Of a DNA stretch of 64,000 nucleotides, positions 49,540 to 61,493 are shown piece after piece (within the stretch, counting starts at the first letter, position 1; each line of letters begins with the position of its first letter). The notes beneath the pieces were generated by a model. That model was given only the letters and a program-made list of their open reading frames with translations. It ran no database searches and was not told the origin of the DNA. The position numbers and the translations under genes are program-made. Source of the DNA: Elephas maximus indicus (Eukaryota > Chordata > Mammalia > Proboscidea > Elephantidae); the NCBI RefSeq assembly GCF_024166365.1, contig NC_064838.1, positions 76,276,001 through 76,340,000 on the forward strand, in the 5' to 3' direction.

Positions 49540-49745
49540 CCGGAGTAGTGAAAATGGTTTGCACTCAACTAGTAACCGAAAGATTCACAGTTCAAACCCA
49601 CTCACCAACAAGATGGAAGAAAATCCAGGTGATCCGTTTCTGTAAAAATTACATTAAAAAAAAAAAAAAAACAATAGAGTAGTTCCACTCTGTAAGACAT
49701 GTGGTCTCCATGAGTAGAATTGACTTGGTGGCAACGTTTTTTTCT
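49540..49745 (+). mobile_element. Old SINE, unit 2
   Basis: Orthologous to 16,362-16,565. Head ATTGGTCCCGGAGTAGTGAA, tail GTGGTCTCCATGAGTAGAAT. Confidence 0.66.
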
Positions 49746-50341
49746 TCCTTTATTATATATTTATAAGTAATATACATTTATATAAGTATGCATCACTAAT
49801 ATGTAATACATAAATATATGTAGAAATAAGATTCTATTTATGTGGACGTGAATAGTGTGTGACTTCATATTTTTTATATTTATAACATTAAATTCAAAAA
49901 GGAAGACACATATATTCTAAATCCTGCCTGATAAACCAACCATGAAAAACATGGGCCACAAGATCTATTGAATGTGAAATATACTAAGTAAATAATACAT
50001 TGAAATCATATATCCTGATTTTTTAGTTATCAAATAAATCAAATTAATAAGAGCAGAAACAAATTAAAGTTAACAAAGAGCTGCATTTTAAGAGTGATTT
50101 AGGAAAGTATCCTTCATAAGCTTATTTGAGATTTAAAATCACCTTATGAAGAGGTCATTAAAAATTGAGGAACAAAGAGGTGACGAGACTGATTAAGAAA
50201 AAACAGCTAGGTTGTCCCTGACGTGGAATATTTATTTTTGCTCAAAATATCCCATAGCATTGCATAGCACCAGAAACTAATTTGCATTAAATATTTCACA
50301 CTCTTGCACAGCACCATACATTAATTCCTGTATTTTTTATT

Positions 50342-50389
50342 TTTTTCAGATAAACCATTTCACACGTGTACCTTCTTCTCATTCATGAA
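50342..50389 (+). promoter_or_regulatory. OR-2 splice acceptor and leader
   Basis: A T-rich tract ends in CAG at 50,347-50,349, 40 bases before the coding ATG. It is positionally identical to the tract before OR-1. A short uORF starts at 50,385 and overlaps the main start. This arrangement (intronless coding exon with an upstream non-coding exon) is normal for mammalian OR genes. Confidence 0.45.
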
Positions 50390-51322
50390 ATGTTGCTGAA
50401 TAATAATGTGACTGAGTTCATTCTGCTTGGGCTGACACAAGATCCTGTTAAAAAGAAAATAGTGTTTGTCCTTTTCTTGCTTTTCTACTTAGGGACATTG
50501 TTGGGTAACTCACTGATTATTGTTACCATCAAGACCAGTCGGGCACTTGGGAGTCCAATGTACCTTTTCCTCTTCTACTTATCCTTATCTGATACCTGCT
50601 TCTGTACTGCCATAGCCCCTAGAGTGATTGTGGATGCCCTTCAGAAGAATAACACTATCTCTTTCAGTGAATGCATTATCCAAATCTTTTCATTTCATTT
50701 CTTTGGCTGCTTGGAGATCTTGATCCTTATCCTCATGGCCGTTAACCGCTATGTGGCCGTCTGTAAACCCCTGCACTACATGAGCATCATGAACCGGCGG
50801 GTCTGCAGTGTGTTGGTAGCTCTAGCCTGGGTAGGGGCCTGTGTGCATTCTTCAGTTCAGATTTTCCTGACTTTGAGCTTACCTTTCTGTGGTCCCAATG
50901 TGATTGATCACTATTTATGTGACTTGCAGCCCTTGTTGAAACTTGCCTGTACAGACATCTATGTGACCAATCTGCTGCTGGTGTCCAATAGTGGGGCCAT
51001 TTGTATAGTGAGTTTTGTAATGCTGATGTTCTCCTATGTCATCATTTTGTATTCTCTGAGAAACCACAGTGCTGAAGGAAGGAAAAAGGCTCTTTCCACC
51101 TGCATCTCTCATATCATCGTAGTCATCTTGTTCCTTGTTCCCGGTATATTTATATACACACGCCCCGTAACCACCTTCTCCGTGGATAAAATGATAACTG
51201 TGTTTTATACAATTGGAACAGCCTTGCTTAACCCTCTGATTTATACGCTGAGAAATGCTGAGGTGAAAAATGCCATGAGGAAGCTATGGAGCAAGAAACT
51301 GATCTCAGAAGACCAAAGTTAA
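50390..51322 (+). CDS. Olfactory receptor, family 4-like (OR-2), paralogue of OR-1
   Basis: Single-exon OR of 310 aa, the tandem paralogue of the gene at 17,208-18,119. By hand count about 36 of roughly 306 aligned residues differ (about 88% identity). The same hallmarks are present: N-V-T sequon, LGN in TM1, SPMYLFLFYLS in TM2, MAVNRYVAVCKPLHY after TM3, LPFCGPNVIDHYLCD in the second extracellular loop, FSYVIIL in TM5, KALSTCISH in TM6, LLNPLIYTLRN in TM7, and a full tail ending KLISEDQS. The ATG at 50,390 is the homologue of the OR-1 start; a T-rich tract plus CAG at 50,347-50,349 is the likely splice acceptor. Oddities: DRY is NRY, and the proline before LLNP in TM7 is alanine. Upstream, a 7.8-kb L1 lies between this exon and the region homologous to sequence 2.8 kb upstream of OR-1. 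No frame disruption is seen, so it is potentially functional. Confidence 0.94.
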   Translation: MLLNNNVTEFILLGLTQDPVKKKIVFVLFLLFYLGTLLGNSLIIVTIKTSRALGSPMYLFLFYLSLSDTCFCTAIAPRVIVDALQKNNTISFSECIIQIFSFHFFGCLEILILILMAVNRYVAVCKPLHYMSIMNRRVCSVLVALAWVGACVHSSVQIFLTLSLPFCGPNVIDHYLCDLQPLLKLACTDIYVTNLLLVSNSGAICIVSFVMLMFSYVIILYSLRNHSAEGRKKALSTCISHIIVVILFLVPGIFIYTRPVTTFSVDKMITVFYTIGTALLNPLIYTLRNAEVKNAMRKLWSKKLISEDQS

Positions 51323-53059
51323 ATGGAAATTTCAAATCCTTCTTCTTAGTTTGCATTGACTTAGCATAATTCAACAAAGCATATTATTTTTTTATTGTGG
51401 GTTTCATAGAAACTTATCTTGGAGAATAAGTGTTACTTTCTTCAGGATACACATACACTGGCTACTGTTGAGTCAATTTCAAGTAAAGGAAGAGACAAAA
51501 GCAGGTACAATTAAGTATGTAAGGCTATTGTTTTAGATTTTTTACTACTGCCTCTACCTCTCTCTGGTAACTAGAACCACTTGTGGTTTTCATCTGATGT
51601 TTTTCTGTCTTTCTTCATGTTCATTTCTGGTGTCACTCCACTATTAATCTAAACGTTTACAGTTTGAATCCACCCGGGAGCACTACAGATGAAACGCCTG
51701 GTGATTCACCTCGATAAAGATTACAGCCAAAAAGCCCTATGGAAAAATTCTCCTCAGTAACACATGAGGTTGCCATGAATGGGTTTCAATTTGATGACAA
51801 TAGATTTTTTGTTTGTTTGTTATTTTTATTATGATTACATTTAGCCCTTTATATGCTTAAATTCTTATCCTGTTAGATCTTCTCTTTTCAAAACTGTGTG
51901 TGACAATCCAGAGGAGGAATTTTGGGCTTTGAAACAGAAGTATATTATGTTACAGGTAGAAAATTTTAGTGAATTTTCAATAAAGTCCTGAGAAGAGAAT
52001 AACATGAGTAGAGGGATAGAAACGTATATAGGAAACCTATGTTTCTGCAGTGGGGTTGGGTAGTAACTCTTGTCACTATCCATATGACACCATAGTCTCT
52101 AGTTACATAATCATTAAGAATCTAATTTCAATTTAATTCCTTATTTGTATTTTTATCTGTACAGAAATTTTTGTTTATATGAGAATTCTATACTGACTTT
52201 TTGTAGTAAAGCGTATTAAACTTATTAAATTTGTATCAATTTTATGTACCGAGAGCTTTAACATTTCTTTAGCTTGGGAAAATTGGTATCTATATTTGTA
52301 GATAAGGAACTACGGGTTCTACAATGAACTATAGTGTCATATATACATCACTTTCTTTTTTATTTTTAACATCTGTGAATTTCAAGTTAAAACCCACCCC
52401 AAGTAATTTGCTACTGATTACAGAAGATACAGTTTGATTCTGCTATTGAAAGATTAGCACAGTAGTAATTTCTAGTTGACTGAGTTTTGGCTGAGGTCTT
52501 CTTTTATTTCAAGGTAAGGAAAAGATAAAAAAGGAAGTGTGAATTTTATGTAATGTAGGTGTCTCCTCAGAAACACTCCATCTATTATGTCTCCTTGACA
52601 TGATCTAATATAGAGCCCCTCCTGCCACTGTCACCAAGTCTCCTGCAGGCAGAAATTGGGCTCTAGATCAGAGTCATAATTTTATAATAATCATGGCAGA
52701 ACTGCAAAGAAGACTGAAGGTGCAGCCTCAACAGACTTCTTTTGTTGAAACCAGTGCCCTGATAAAGAATAGGATTCTGAGAGCTAAAATTCTGTGGGTG
52801 AAAGTGACAACCACGAACCTAAAAATTATTCTGGATCTCCTTGTTTGGCTTCCCTGTGTGAGGGAATATTCTTCCCTTGCCTTGATCCCATGCAATTACC
52901 TCATCTGAAGTAGTTGTCATACAATGATATTTTTTCTCCCCCAGAGCTTCCACAGAGATCTCATTGCTTCCACACATTAGCCATGGGCAGCTCTCAGGAA
53001 AGCCAAAGCATTAAAGTACAATCTTTGCTCTTTTAGAAATGATATACTTGGGGGCATTG
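51323..53059 (+). repeat. OR-2 3' flank, shared with OR-1
   Basis: Paralogue of 18,120-19,865. It includes a SINE remnant at 51,655-51,812 and a candidate ATTAAA poly(A) signal at about 52,215. The 71-codon open frame at 52,693 is not preserved in the unit 1 copy and is not called as a gene. Confidence 0.75.
51655..51812 (+). mobile_element. Old SINE remnant in the OR-2 3' flank
   Basis: Orthologous to 18,472-18,635. B-box-like GTTTGAATCCACCCGGGAG is followed by the GAGGTTGCCATGAATGGG tail. Confidence 0.62.
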
Positions 53060-53956
53060 CGGTACCTAGCTAAAATACATGGTGAGAAATGAGAAGACAC
53101 TTTACTATGAAAGTTGATCTTGAAAGCATTAGTATAGATGGACAGATTATATGTTTAGAAATTGAAAAATTTTTGACATGAGGGCATTCACAAATAATTT
53201 GAGATTTGGTGTTCTGTCAAAGGCATCTTGAGCTGGTTCTTAAAATATATGTCTTAAGGTCTTGTATTGGTTAGCTACCTCTGCTGTACCATCTTGCCAC
53301 AAATGTAATGGCTTATAACAATGAAAATATATTGTCTTAAGTCCTCTATGTCGGAAGTCTGACAAAGGTCTAACTGAGCTAAAATCAAGGTGTCAGTACA
53401 GTTGTGTTTCTTTTGGAGGCTTTTCCAGATTCTAGAGGCCAACCATATTCCTATGCTTGTGATTCCCTTCCTAAATTTTCAAAGTCAGTCACATTAAATA
53501 TATTTGACAATTCTTCCATTACCACATCCGCCTCTTTCTCCTCTGCCTCTCTCTTCCACCTTTAAGGATGCTTGTGATTGCATTTATTTTACCTGGATAA
53601 TACAGGGTAATCTCCCTATTTAAAGTTAGATGATTAACAACCTTTAATTTTCTGTAACCTTAATTACAAATACTTAATGGAAATTATTATTTTTTCAGCT
53701 ATAGTTTGAAATCATAAATTCTTCAGGTATAGATTGTGCCTTGTTTCTCCACAGTGTCTCCAACTGTGTTTGAGGCTTATAGACTAAGTCATCCATTGAC
53801 ATGGTATCCCATAAACATTGCCTAGGACCTAACACCTATTGTGAACAACAGACTTGTGAGATTGTTCTCATGATCTCAGACTTTGTAGATATTTTCATGT
53901 GTCCTATTTTATCACCCATATGTAGCCATCCTATAGAGATATATAAATAACTACTG
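53060..53956 (+). repeat. Tandem OR array, unit 3, post-OR flank (left part)
   Basis: Paralogous to 1-879 and 19,866-20,740. It begins at the same GGTGAGAAATGA-like landmark about 1.74 kb after OR-2 and includes the old repeat at 53,257-53,640. It is cut by the truncated L1 that starts at 53,957. Confidence 0.82.
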
Positions 53957-54854
53957 TTGAAGATTTGTTGGCAAGAAACTTCCCTGATATCATGAAAGAT
54001 GAGAAGATATCTATCCAAGATGCTCATCAAACTCTACATAAGGTACGTGTTAAAAGAAAGTCAACAAGACATATTATAATCAAACTTGCCAAAACCAAAG
54101 ATAAAGAGAGAATTTTAAGAGCAGCTAGGGATAAATGAAAAGTCACCTACAAAGGAGAGCCAATAAGAATTAGCTCACACTACTTGACAGAAGCCATGCA
54201 AGCAAGAAGGCAGTGGAATGATTTATATAAAAAATTGAAGGAAAAAAATTGCCAGCCAAGAATCATATATTCAGCAAAACTATCTCTCAAATGTGAAGGT
54301 GAAATTAGGACATTTCCAGTTAAACAGAAGTTAGGGAATTTGTAAAAAACCAAACCAAAACTATAAGAAATACTAAAGGGAGTTCTTTGATTAGAAAATC
54401 AGTAATATCAGGTATCAACTCAGGACTAGAACACTGGGCAGAGCAACCAGGAGTCAACTGAGACAGGGAAATCAAAAAAATAAATCAAGAAAAAAAATGC
54501 TCAGAACAGGGTAACAGTGATGCTACTATATATAAAAGAAGACAACATTAAAACAATAAAGAGGGACTAAGAAATGTAGTCATAGATTATCCATATGGAG
54601 AGGAAGAAAAGGTGATACAAAGAAATAAAAGTTAAGTTTAAAAGTAGAGAAATAGGGGTAAATAATAAGGTAACCACAAAGGAGACAAACTATCTTACTC
54701 ATCAAAATAAAATACAAGGGAAAAATACAAACTCAGCAGAAACAAAATCAACAACAACAAATATGAGGAAAGGACAACATATAAAGAAAATCTACTCAGC
54801 ACATAAAATCAAGTGGGAAAAAGAAACTGTCAACACGCAAAAAAAGACATCAAA

Positions 54855-57800
54855 ATGATAGCGCTAAATTCATACCTACCCATAATTACCCTGAATGTAA
54901 ATGGACTAAATGCACCAATAAAGACACAGAGAGTGGCAGAATGGATTAAAAAACAAGATCCGTCTATATGCTGCCTACAAGAGACACACCTTAGACTTAG
55001 AGATAGAAACAAACTAAAGCTCACAGGACTGAAAAAATATATATAATGCAAAGAACAATAAAAAAATCAGAAGTGGCAATATTAATTTCTGACAGAATAG
55101 ACTCGAAAGTTAAATCTGTCATAAAGGATAAGGAAGGACATCTATAATGATTAAAGGGACAATACACCAAGAAGATATAACCGTATTAACTATTTATGCA
55201 CCCAATGACAGGGCTGCAAGATACATAAAACAAACTCTATCAGCATTGACAAAAGAGATAGACAGCTCCACAATAATACTAGGAGCCTTCAATACAGCAT
55301 TTTCTGTGAAGGACAGGACATCCAGAAAGAAGCTCAATAAAGACACGGAAGATCTAAATGCCACAATCAACCAACTTGACCTCATAGACATATACAGAAC
55401 ACTCCACCCAACAGCAGCCAAGTATACTTTCTTTTCCAGTGCACATGAAACATTCTCCAGAATAGACCACCTATTAGGTCATAAAGCAAGCCTTAGCAGA
55501 ATCCAAAACATGGAAATGTTACAAAGCATCTTCTCTGACCATAAGGCCGTAAAAGTGGAAGTCAATAACACAAAAAGCAGGGAAAAGAAATCAAACACTT
55601 GGAAACTGAGCAATAATCTACTCAAAAAAGGCTGGATTATAGAAAACATTAAGGATGGAATAAATAAATTCATAGAGTCAAATGAGAATGAAAACACTTC
55701 CTATCAGAACGTTTGGGACACAGCGAAAGCAGTGCACAGAGGTCAATTTATACCAATAAATGCACACATGCAAAAAGAAGAAAGGGCCAAAATCAAAGAA
55801 TTGTCCCTACAACTTGAACAAATAAAAAGAGAGCAACAAAAGGCCCTCAGGCACCAGAATAAAACAAATAATAAAAATTAGAGCAGAACTAAAAGAATTA
55901 GAAAACAGAAAAAGCAATTAAAAGAATTAAAAAGACTAAAAGCTGGTTCTTTAAAAAAATCAACAAAATTGATCAACCACTGACCAAACTGATAAAAGAA
56001 AAACAGGAGAGGAAGCAAATAACCCAATAAGAAATGAGATGGACGATATTACCAGAGACCCAAATGAAATTAGAAGAATCATATCAGATTACTATGAAAA
56101 GTTGTACTCTAAACAATTCGAAAACCTAGAAGAAATGGATGAATTCCTAGAAACACACTTCCTACCTAAACTAACGCAAACACAAGTACAAAACAAACCC
56201 AGTGTCGTCGAGTCGAAGTACAACAACTAAATATTCCTGTAAGAAAAGAAGAGATTGAAAGTGTAATAAAAAAAACTCACAACAAAGAAAAGCCCTGGCC
56301 CAGATGGCTTCACTGCAGAGTTCTAACAAACTTTCAGAGAAGACTTAACACCAATACAACTAAAGGTATTTCAGAGCATAGAAAAGGACGGAATACTCCC
56401 TAACTCATTCTATGAAGCCACCATATCCCTGATACCAAAACCAGGGAAAGACACCACAAATAAAGAAAATTACAGACGTATATCCCTCATGAACACAGAT
56501 GCAAAAATCTTTGACAAAATTCTAGCCAATAAAACTCAACAACATATCAAAAAAATAATTCAACATGACCAAATGGGATTCATACCGGGTATGCAGGGAT
56601 GTTTCAACATTAGAAAAACAATTAATGTAGCACATCATATAAATAAAATAAAAGACAAGAATCACATGATTTTATCAATTGATGCAGAAAAGACATTTGA
56701 CAAAGTTCAACACCCATTCATGATAAAAACTCTCAGCAAAATCGGAATAGAAGGAAAATTCCTCAGCATAATAAAGAGCATTTATACAAAGCCAATAGCC
56801 AACATCAGCCTGAATGGAGACAGCCTGAAAGCATTCACCTTGACATTGGGAACCAGACAAGGATGCCCTTTATCACCGCTCTTATTCAACATTGTGCTGG
56901 ATGTCCTAGCCAGAGCAATTAGGCTAGATAAAGAAATAAAGGGCATCCAGATTGGCAAGGAAGAAGTCAAAGTATCTCTATTTGCAGATGATATGATTTT
57001 ATACACAGAAAACCCTAAGGAATCCTCAAGAAAACTGCTGAAACTAATAGAAGAGTCCAGCAGAGTATCAAGATACAAGACAAGCATACAAAAATCAGCT
57101 GGATTCCTCTACACCAACAAAAAAAACATCGAAGAGGAAATCACCAAATCAATGCCATTTACAGTAGCCCCCAAGAAGATAAAATACTTAGGAATAAATT
57201 TTACCAGAAATGTAAAAAAATTATACAAAGAAAACTACAAAACACTTGTGCAAGAAACCAAAAGAGACCTACATAAGTGGAAAAAGATACCTTGCTCAGA
57301 ATAAGAAGAATTAACATTATAAAAATACTTTTTCTACCAAAAGCAATCAATAGATTTAATGCAATTCTGATGCAAATTCCAACAACATTTTTTAATGAGA
57401 TGAAGAAACAAATCACCAACTTCATATGGAAGGGAAAGAGGCCCTGGATAAATAAAGCATTAGTGAAAAAGAAGATCAAAGTGGGAGACCTTACTCTACC
57501 TGATTTTAGAAAATATTATATAGCCACAGTAGTCAAAACACTCTGGTACTGGTACAGCAACAGATACATAGACCAAAGGAACAGAACTGAGAACCCAGAC
57601 ACAAATCCATCCACATATGAACAGTTGATACTTGACAAAGGCCCCAAGACAGTTAAATGGGGAAAAGACTGTCTTTTTAACTAATGGTGCTGGCATAACT
57701 GGATATCCATCTGCAAAAAAATGAAACAAGACCCATACCTCACTCCATGCACAAAAAAGAGCTCAAAATAGATCAAAGACCTAAATATAAAATCTAAAAT

Positions 57801-58672
57801 GATAAAGGTCAAGGAAGAAAAAATAGGGACAACATTAGAAGCCCTAATACATGGCACAAACAGTATACAAAACATTATTAAGAATGTGGAAAAAAACTAA
57901 ATAACTGGGAACTCCTAAAAATCAAACACCTATGCTCATCCAAAGGCCTCACAAAAAGAGTGAAAAGACTACCTACAGACTGGAAAAATGTTTTTAGCTA
58001 TGACCTTTCTGATCATCACCTGATCTCTAAAATCTACATGTTACTGCAAAAATTCAACTGCAAAAATACAAATAACCCAATTAAAAAATGGGCAAAAGAT
58101 ATGAACAGACACTTCACTAAAGAAGACATTTCAGGTAGCTAACAGATACCTGAGGAAATGCTTATGATCATTAGGCATTATAGAAATGCAAATAAAAACT
58201 ACAATGAGATTTCATCTCACTCCAACAAGGCTGGCATTAATCCAATGGAGGTTATGGAGAGATTGGAACACTTATACATTGCTGGTGGGAATGTAAGATA
58301 GTACAACCACTTTGGAAATCAATTTTGGTGCTTCCTTGAAAGAGTAGAAATAGAACTACCATAAGATCCAGCAATCCCACTCCTTGCTATATATCCTAGA
58401 GAAATAAGAGCCTTTACAAGAACAGATATATGCACACCCATGTTTGTTGCACCACTGTTTACTATAGCAAAAAGATGGGAGCAACCAAGGTGCGCATCAA
58501 CTGATCAATGGATAAATTATGGTATATTCACACAATGGAATGCTATGCATCGATAAAGAACAGTGGCGAATCTCTGAAACATTTCATAACATGGAGGAAT
58601 CTGGAAGGCATTATGCTGAGTGAAATTAGTCAGTTACAAAAGGACAAATATTGTATAAGACCACTATTATAA
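54855..58672 (+). pseudogene. L1 ORF2, degenerate, unit 3
   Basis: The endonuclease begins MIALNSYLPIITLNVNGLNA. It keeps LQETHL and SRIDHLLGHK, but the catalytic GDFN has become GAFN near 55,287. RT block 56,489-57,304 with [25 protein letters not shown] and [13 protein letters not shown] intact. The Cys-rich part near 58,255-58,300 is shortened. Frame breaks occur near 55,045, 55,880, 56,190, 57,300 and 57,684, among others. Non-functional. Confidence 0.86.
56191..56215 (-). mobile_element. 25-bp SINE-tail insertion inside L1 ORF2
   Basis: AAACAAACCCAGTGTCGTCG plus AGTCG is the antisense of the young SINE 3' tail. It is flanked by AAGTACAA on both sides (56,184 and 56,216). Other L1 copies have only one such flank (about 43,677). 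It is the smallest retro-insertion seen in the window. Confidence 0.85.
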
Positions 58673-59910
58673 GAACTGTAGAAATAGTTTAAACAGAGAA
58701 GAAAATATTCTTTTATTTACTAGAGGGGGGAGGGAGGAACAATGGGAGAGGGGTCTTCACTAATTAGATAGTAGATAAGAACTGCTTTAGGTGACGGGAA
58801 AGACAACACAGAATACAGGCGAGGTCAGCACAACTGGACTAAACCAAAGCAAAGAAGTTTCCTGAATAAACTGAATGCTTCGAAGGCCAACATAGCAGGG
58901 GCGGGGGCTTGGGGACCATGGTTTCCAGAGATATCTAAGTCAATTGACATAATAAAATCTATTAAGAAAACATTCTGCATCCCACTTGGAGAGTGGTGTC
59001 TTGGGTCTAAAACTCTAGCAAGCGGCCAACTTAGATGTATCAATTGGTCTCAACGCACCTGGATCAAAGGACAATGAAGAACACCAAGGACACGAGGTAA
59101 TTAGAAGCCCAAGAGACAGAAAGGGTCACATAAACCAGAGAGTACATCATCCTGAGACCAGAAAAACTAGATGGTGCCCGGCTATAAGGGATGACTGCTC
59201 TGACAGGGAACATAACAGAGAACCCCTGAGGGAGTAGGAGTGCAGTGGGATGCAGACCTCAAATTCTTGTAAAAAGACTGGACTTAGTGGTCTGACTGAG
59301 ACTAGGACCCCAGTGATCATGGCCCCCAGACCTTCTGTTGGCCCAGGACAGGAACCATTCCCAAAGCCAATTCAGACAGGGATGGGACAGGACAATGGGT
59401 TGGAGAGGGATGCTGGTGAGGAGTGAGCTTCTTGGATCAGGTGGACACTTGAGACTACGTTGGCATCTCCTCCCTGGAGGAGAGATGAGAGGGTAGAGGG
59501 GGTTAGAAGCTGGCAAGATGGACAGGAAAAGAGAGAATAGATGGAGGGACCGGGCTGTCTCTTTAGTGGGAGAGCAATCGGGAGTACGTAGCAGGATGTA
59601 TATAAGTTTTTGTGTGAGACTGACTTGATTTGTAAACTTCCCCTTAAAGCACAATAAAAATAATAAAAAAAGATGAAAACACAGTACATAACTTCACCAT
59701 TTAGAAGCCTCTATTTACATGCAAATATGAAATAATTTACATGAAAATATGAAATAATGCATGCATAAGTTTTGAAAATTCAAACATTTCCAAAAACGTA
59801 CAAAATGCAAAAAAATCTAATTGTCCATTTCTTATTCTTTTGTAAAAAGGTAATCACTATGAATTGTTTCTTATTTCTTCCACTAAGAAATAATCATATG
59901 CTTATAGCCA

Positions 59911-60115
59911 CAGGTGGAGTCCTTGTGTGGTTCAAATGGTTAAATGCTCAGCTATTAACCAAAAGATTGGAGGTTCAGATACATCCAGAGTAAAACCTGG
60001 CAATCTACTTCCAAAAGATCACAACTGTTGAATACCCTGTGAGAAACAGTTCTTCTCTGGAACACACGGGGTTACCATGAATTAGAATTGACTCAAGGGC
60101 AACATTCTTTGAAAA
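59911..60115 (+). mobile_element. tRNA-derived SINE, older subfamily (unit 3 copy)
   Basis: Same insertion as 2,244-2,450. The head is GGAGTCCTTGTGTGGTTCAA, with a short internal deletion in the middle. Confidence 0.72.
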
Positions 60116-60679
60116 TCAATAGGGGATAGGAATCGAGCTAGAAAATTTCTGATACACCTGTGGGGGGAAATAAGGAAGTGTGCAGCTGTATATACAAGGA
60201 TTAAGTGAAAGTCTACATAATGCACTGTGGGCTCCTTTCCTCCCTCTGCTCCCAGAGTTCCAGCAGACAGGTACACACTACCTCACTAATCTGCCTCTAC
60301 CATGTGCATATGCCAGTTCAGGGAGGGAGAGTTGTTTTTTTTTGTTTTTTTTTTTAGGAGAAAATATGTGGCCTATATCATACTGCCTGATTACCTGCAA
60401 GTTATCCCCCAAAACATACAAACCCTTCCCACACATTTAGAGATTCCAAAGAGCTTTTCATTTTGTCACTTTTAAATATAACTTGAAAGTTTCTGCTTGC
60501 AGGTGGGATGATAGGATTAGTGAATTAGAAAACCAGTCAATAGAAACCTGTCTTTGAATTTAAAGAGGGATTTTTATTGCATGTATTGTGAGTAGTGACT
60601 CCTCTATTTCCCTTAACAATTTAGCTGGGTCCTAAAATTGAAAAATCAAGACTTTCTATTCCTATTGTTAGTGGTCATC

Positions 60680-60880
60680 TAGCCCTGGCCGCACAATGGT
60701 TAAGTGCATGCATGCTAACTGAAAGGTCAGCAGTTCCAACCCTCAGCCTCTCCACAGGAGAAAGATGTGCAGTCGGCTTAAGTAAAGCTTGCAGCTTTGA
60801 AAACCCTATAGTGCAGTTCTACTCTTTCCTGTAGGGTTGCCATAAATCAGAATCATCTCAAGGGTAGCAGGTTTGGTTTT
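60680..60880 (+). mobile_element. tRNA-derived SINE, unit 3 copy
   Basis: Same ancestral insertion as 3,027-3,205. It begins AGCCCTGGCCGCACAATGG; the tail is AATCATCTCAAGGGTAGCAG. Confidence 0.7.
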
Positions 60881-61493
60881 ATTTTGGATTAGGTTACCAA
60901 AGGATCTTATCTCAGTCTTCATCCCAAGCAACCTGACATTGTATTTATGCCGACCATTTATTGTAGAGTTCTTTACACCTTTTCTGGTAAATGTTCTTCT
61001 CTTTATTTGCACTTCATCATGAAAGAATGGTGAGTGCATTTAGTTATTTTACTTCTTGCATGTCATAATAAAATTACAATTGTTATTTTGGAGATAATGA
61101 ATCAGGTACTGGGTTTAAGTCTGTTTTATTTAGTTATTAAAAAGAGAGCACCGATCATTTTATTTTTGTAAAATCATGTTAATAGTAAGAGCCCTCATGG
61201 ACTTAGGAGGAAACTAGAAATTATCAGTGCCTCAGGATGCTGGGAGTACTAGTGTGTCATCTCTTGTATTCTCTGAGCTTGTACATGATTTGCCTTTTTC
61301 TCTTACCTCACTTTTTTAGTCTCTACTGTCTTTATGTTCTCTGTTTCCTCAAAATATCTGCTTACAGGTGTCTTTGGTTTTTAAGACGAGAGTTCTCCTA
61401 CTATGAGTTCTACAAACTTTTCCTTCCTCCCTCCAGCTGATCAGGTTACCTAGTCAGAATTCCAGAGAGGAAATCTGAATAAGCATGCTTATA

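Larger units (their letters stand above)
47174..50346 (+). repeat. Tandem OR array, unit 2, pre-OR segment (after the L1)
   Basis: From about 48,428 it matches unit 1 from 15,540 up to OR-1. The part 47,174-48,427 has no counterpart in unit 1, where it appears to have been deleted. No gene is visible; 47,174-47,932 and 48,127-48,734 are AT-rich with no recognised element. Confidence 0.8.
53957..59666 (+). mobile_element. LINE-1, 5'-truncated, unit 3
   Basis: Starts inside ORF1 (equivalent to about 41,425 in the unit 2 L1) and runs to an A-rich 3' end (AATAAAAATAATAAAAAAA). There is no target duplication; flanking homology jumps from unit 1 base about 879 to about 2,030. ORF1 3' half 53,957-54,410; ORF2 54,855 to about 58,672; 3' UTR after that. 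It is less CpG-rich and more mutated than the 39.4-kb L1. Confidence 0.93.

Noticed and set aside
53960-54420. Independent host gene at the left of the unit 3 L1
   Set aside because: Text matches the 3' half of L1 ORF1 (compare 41,430-41,867).
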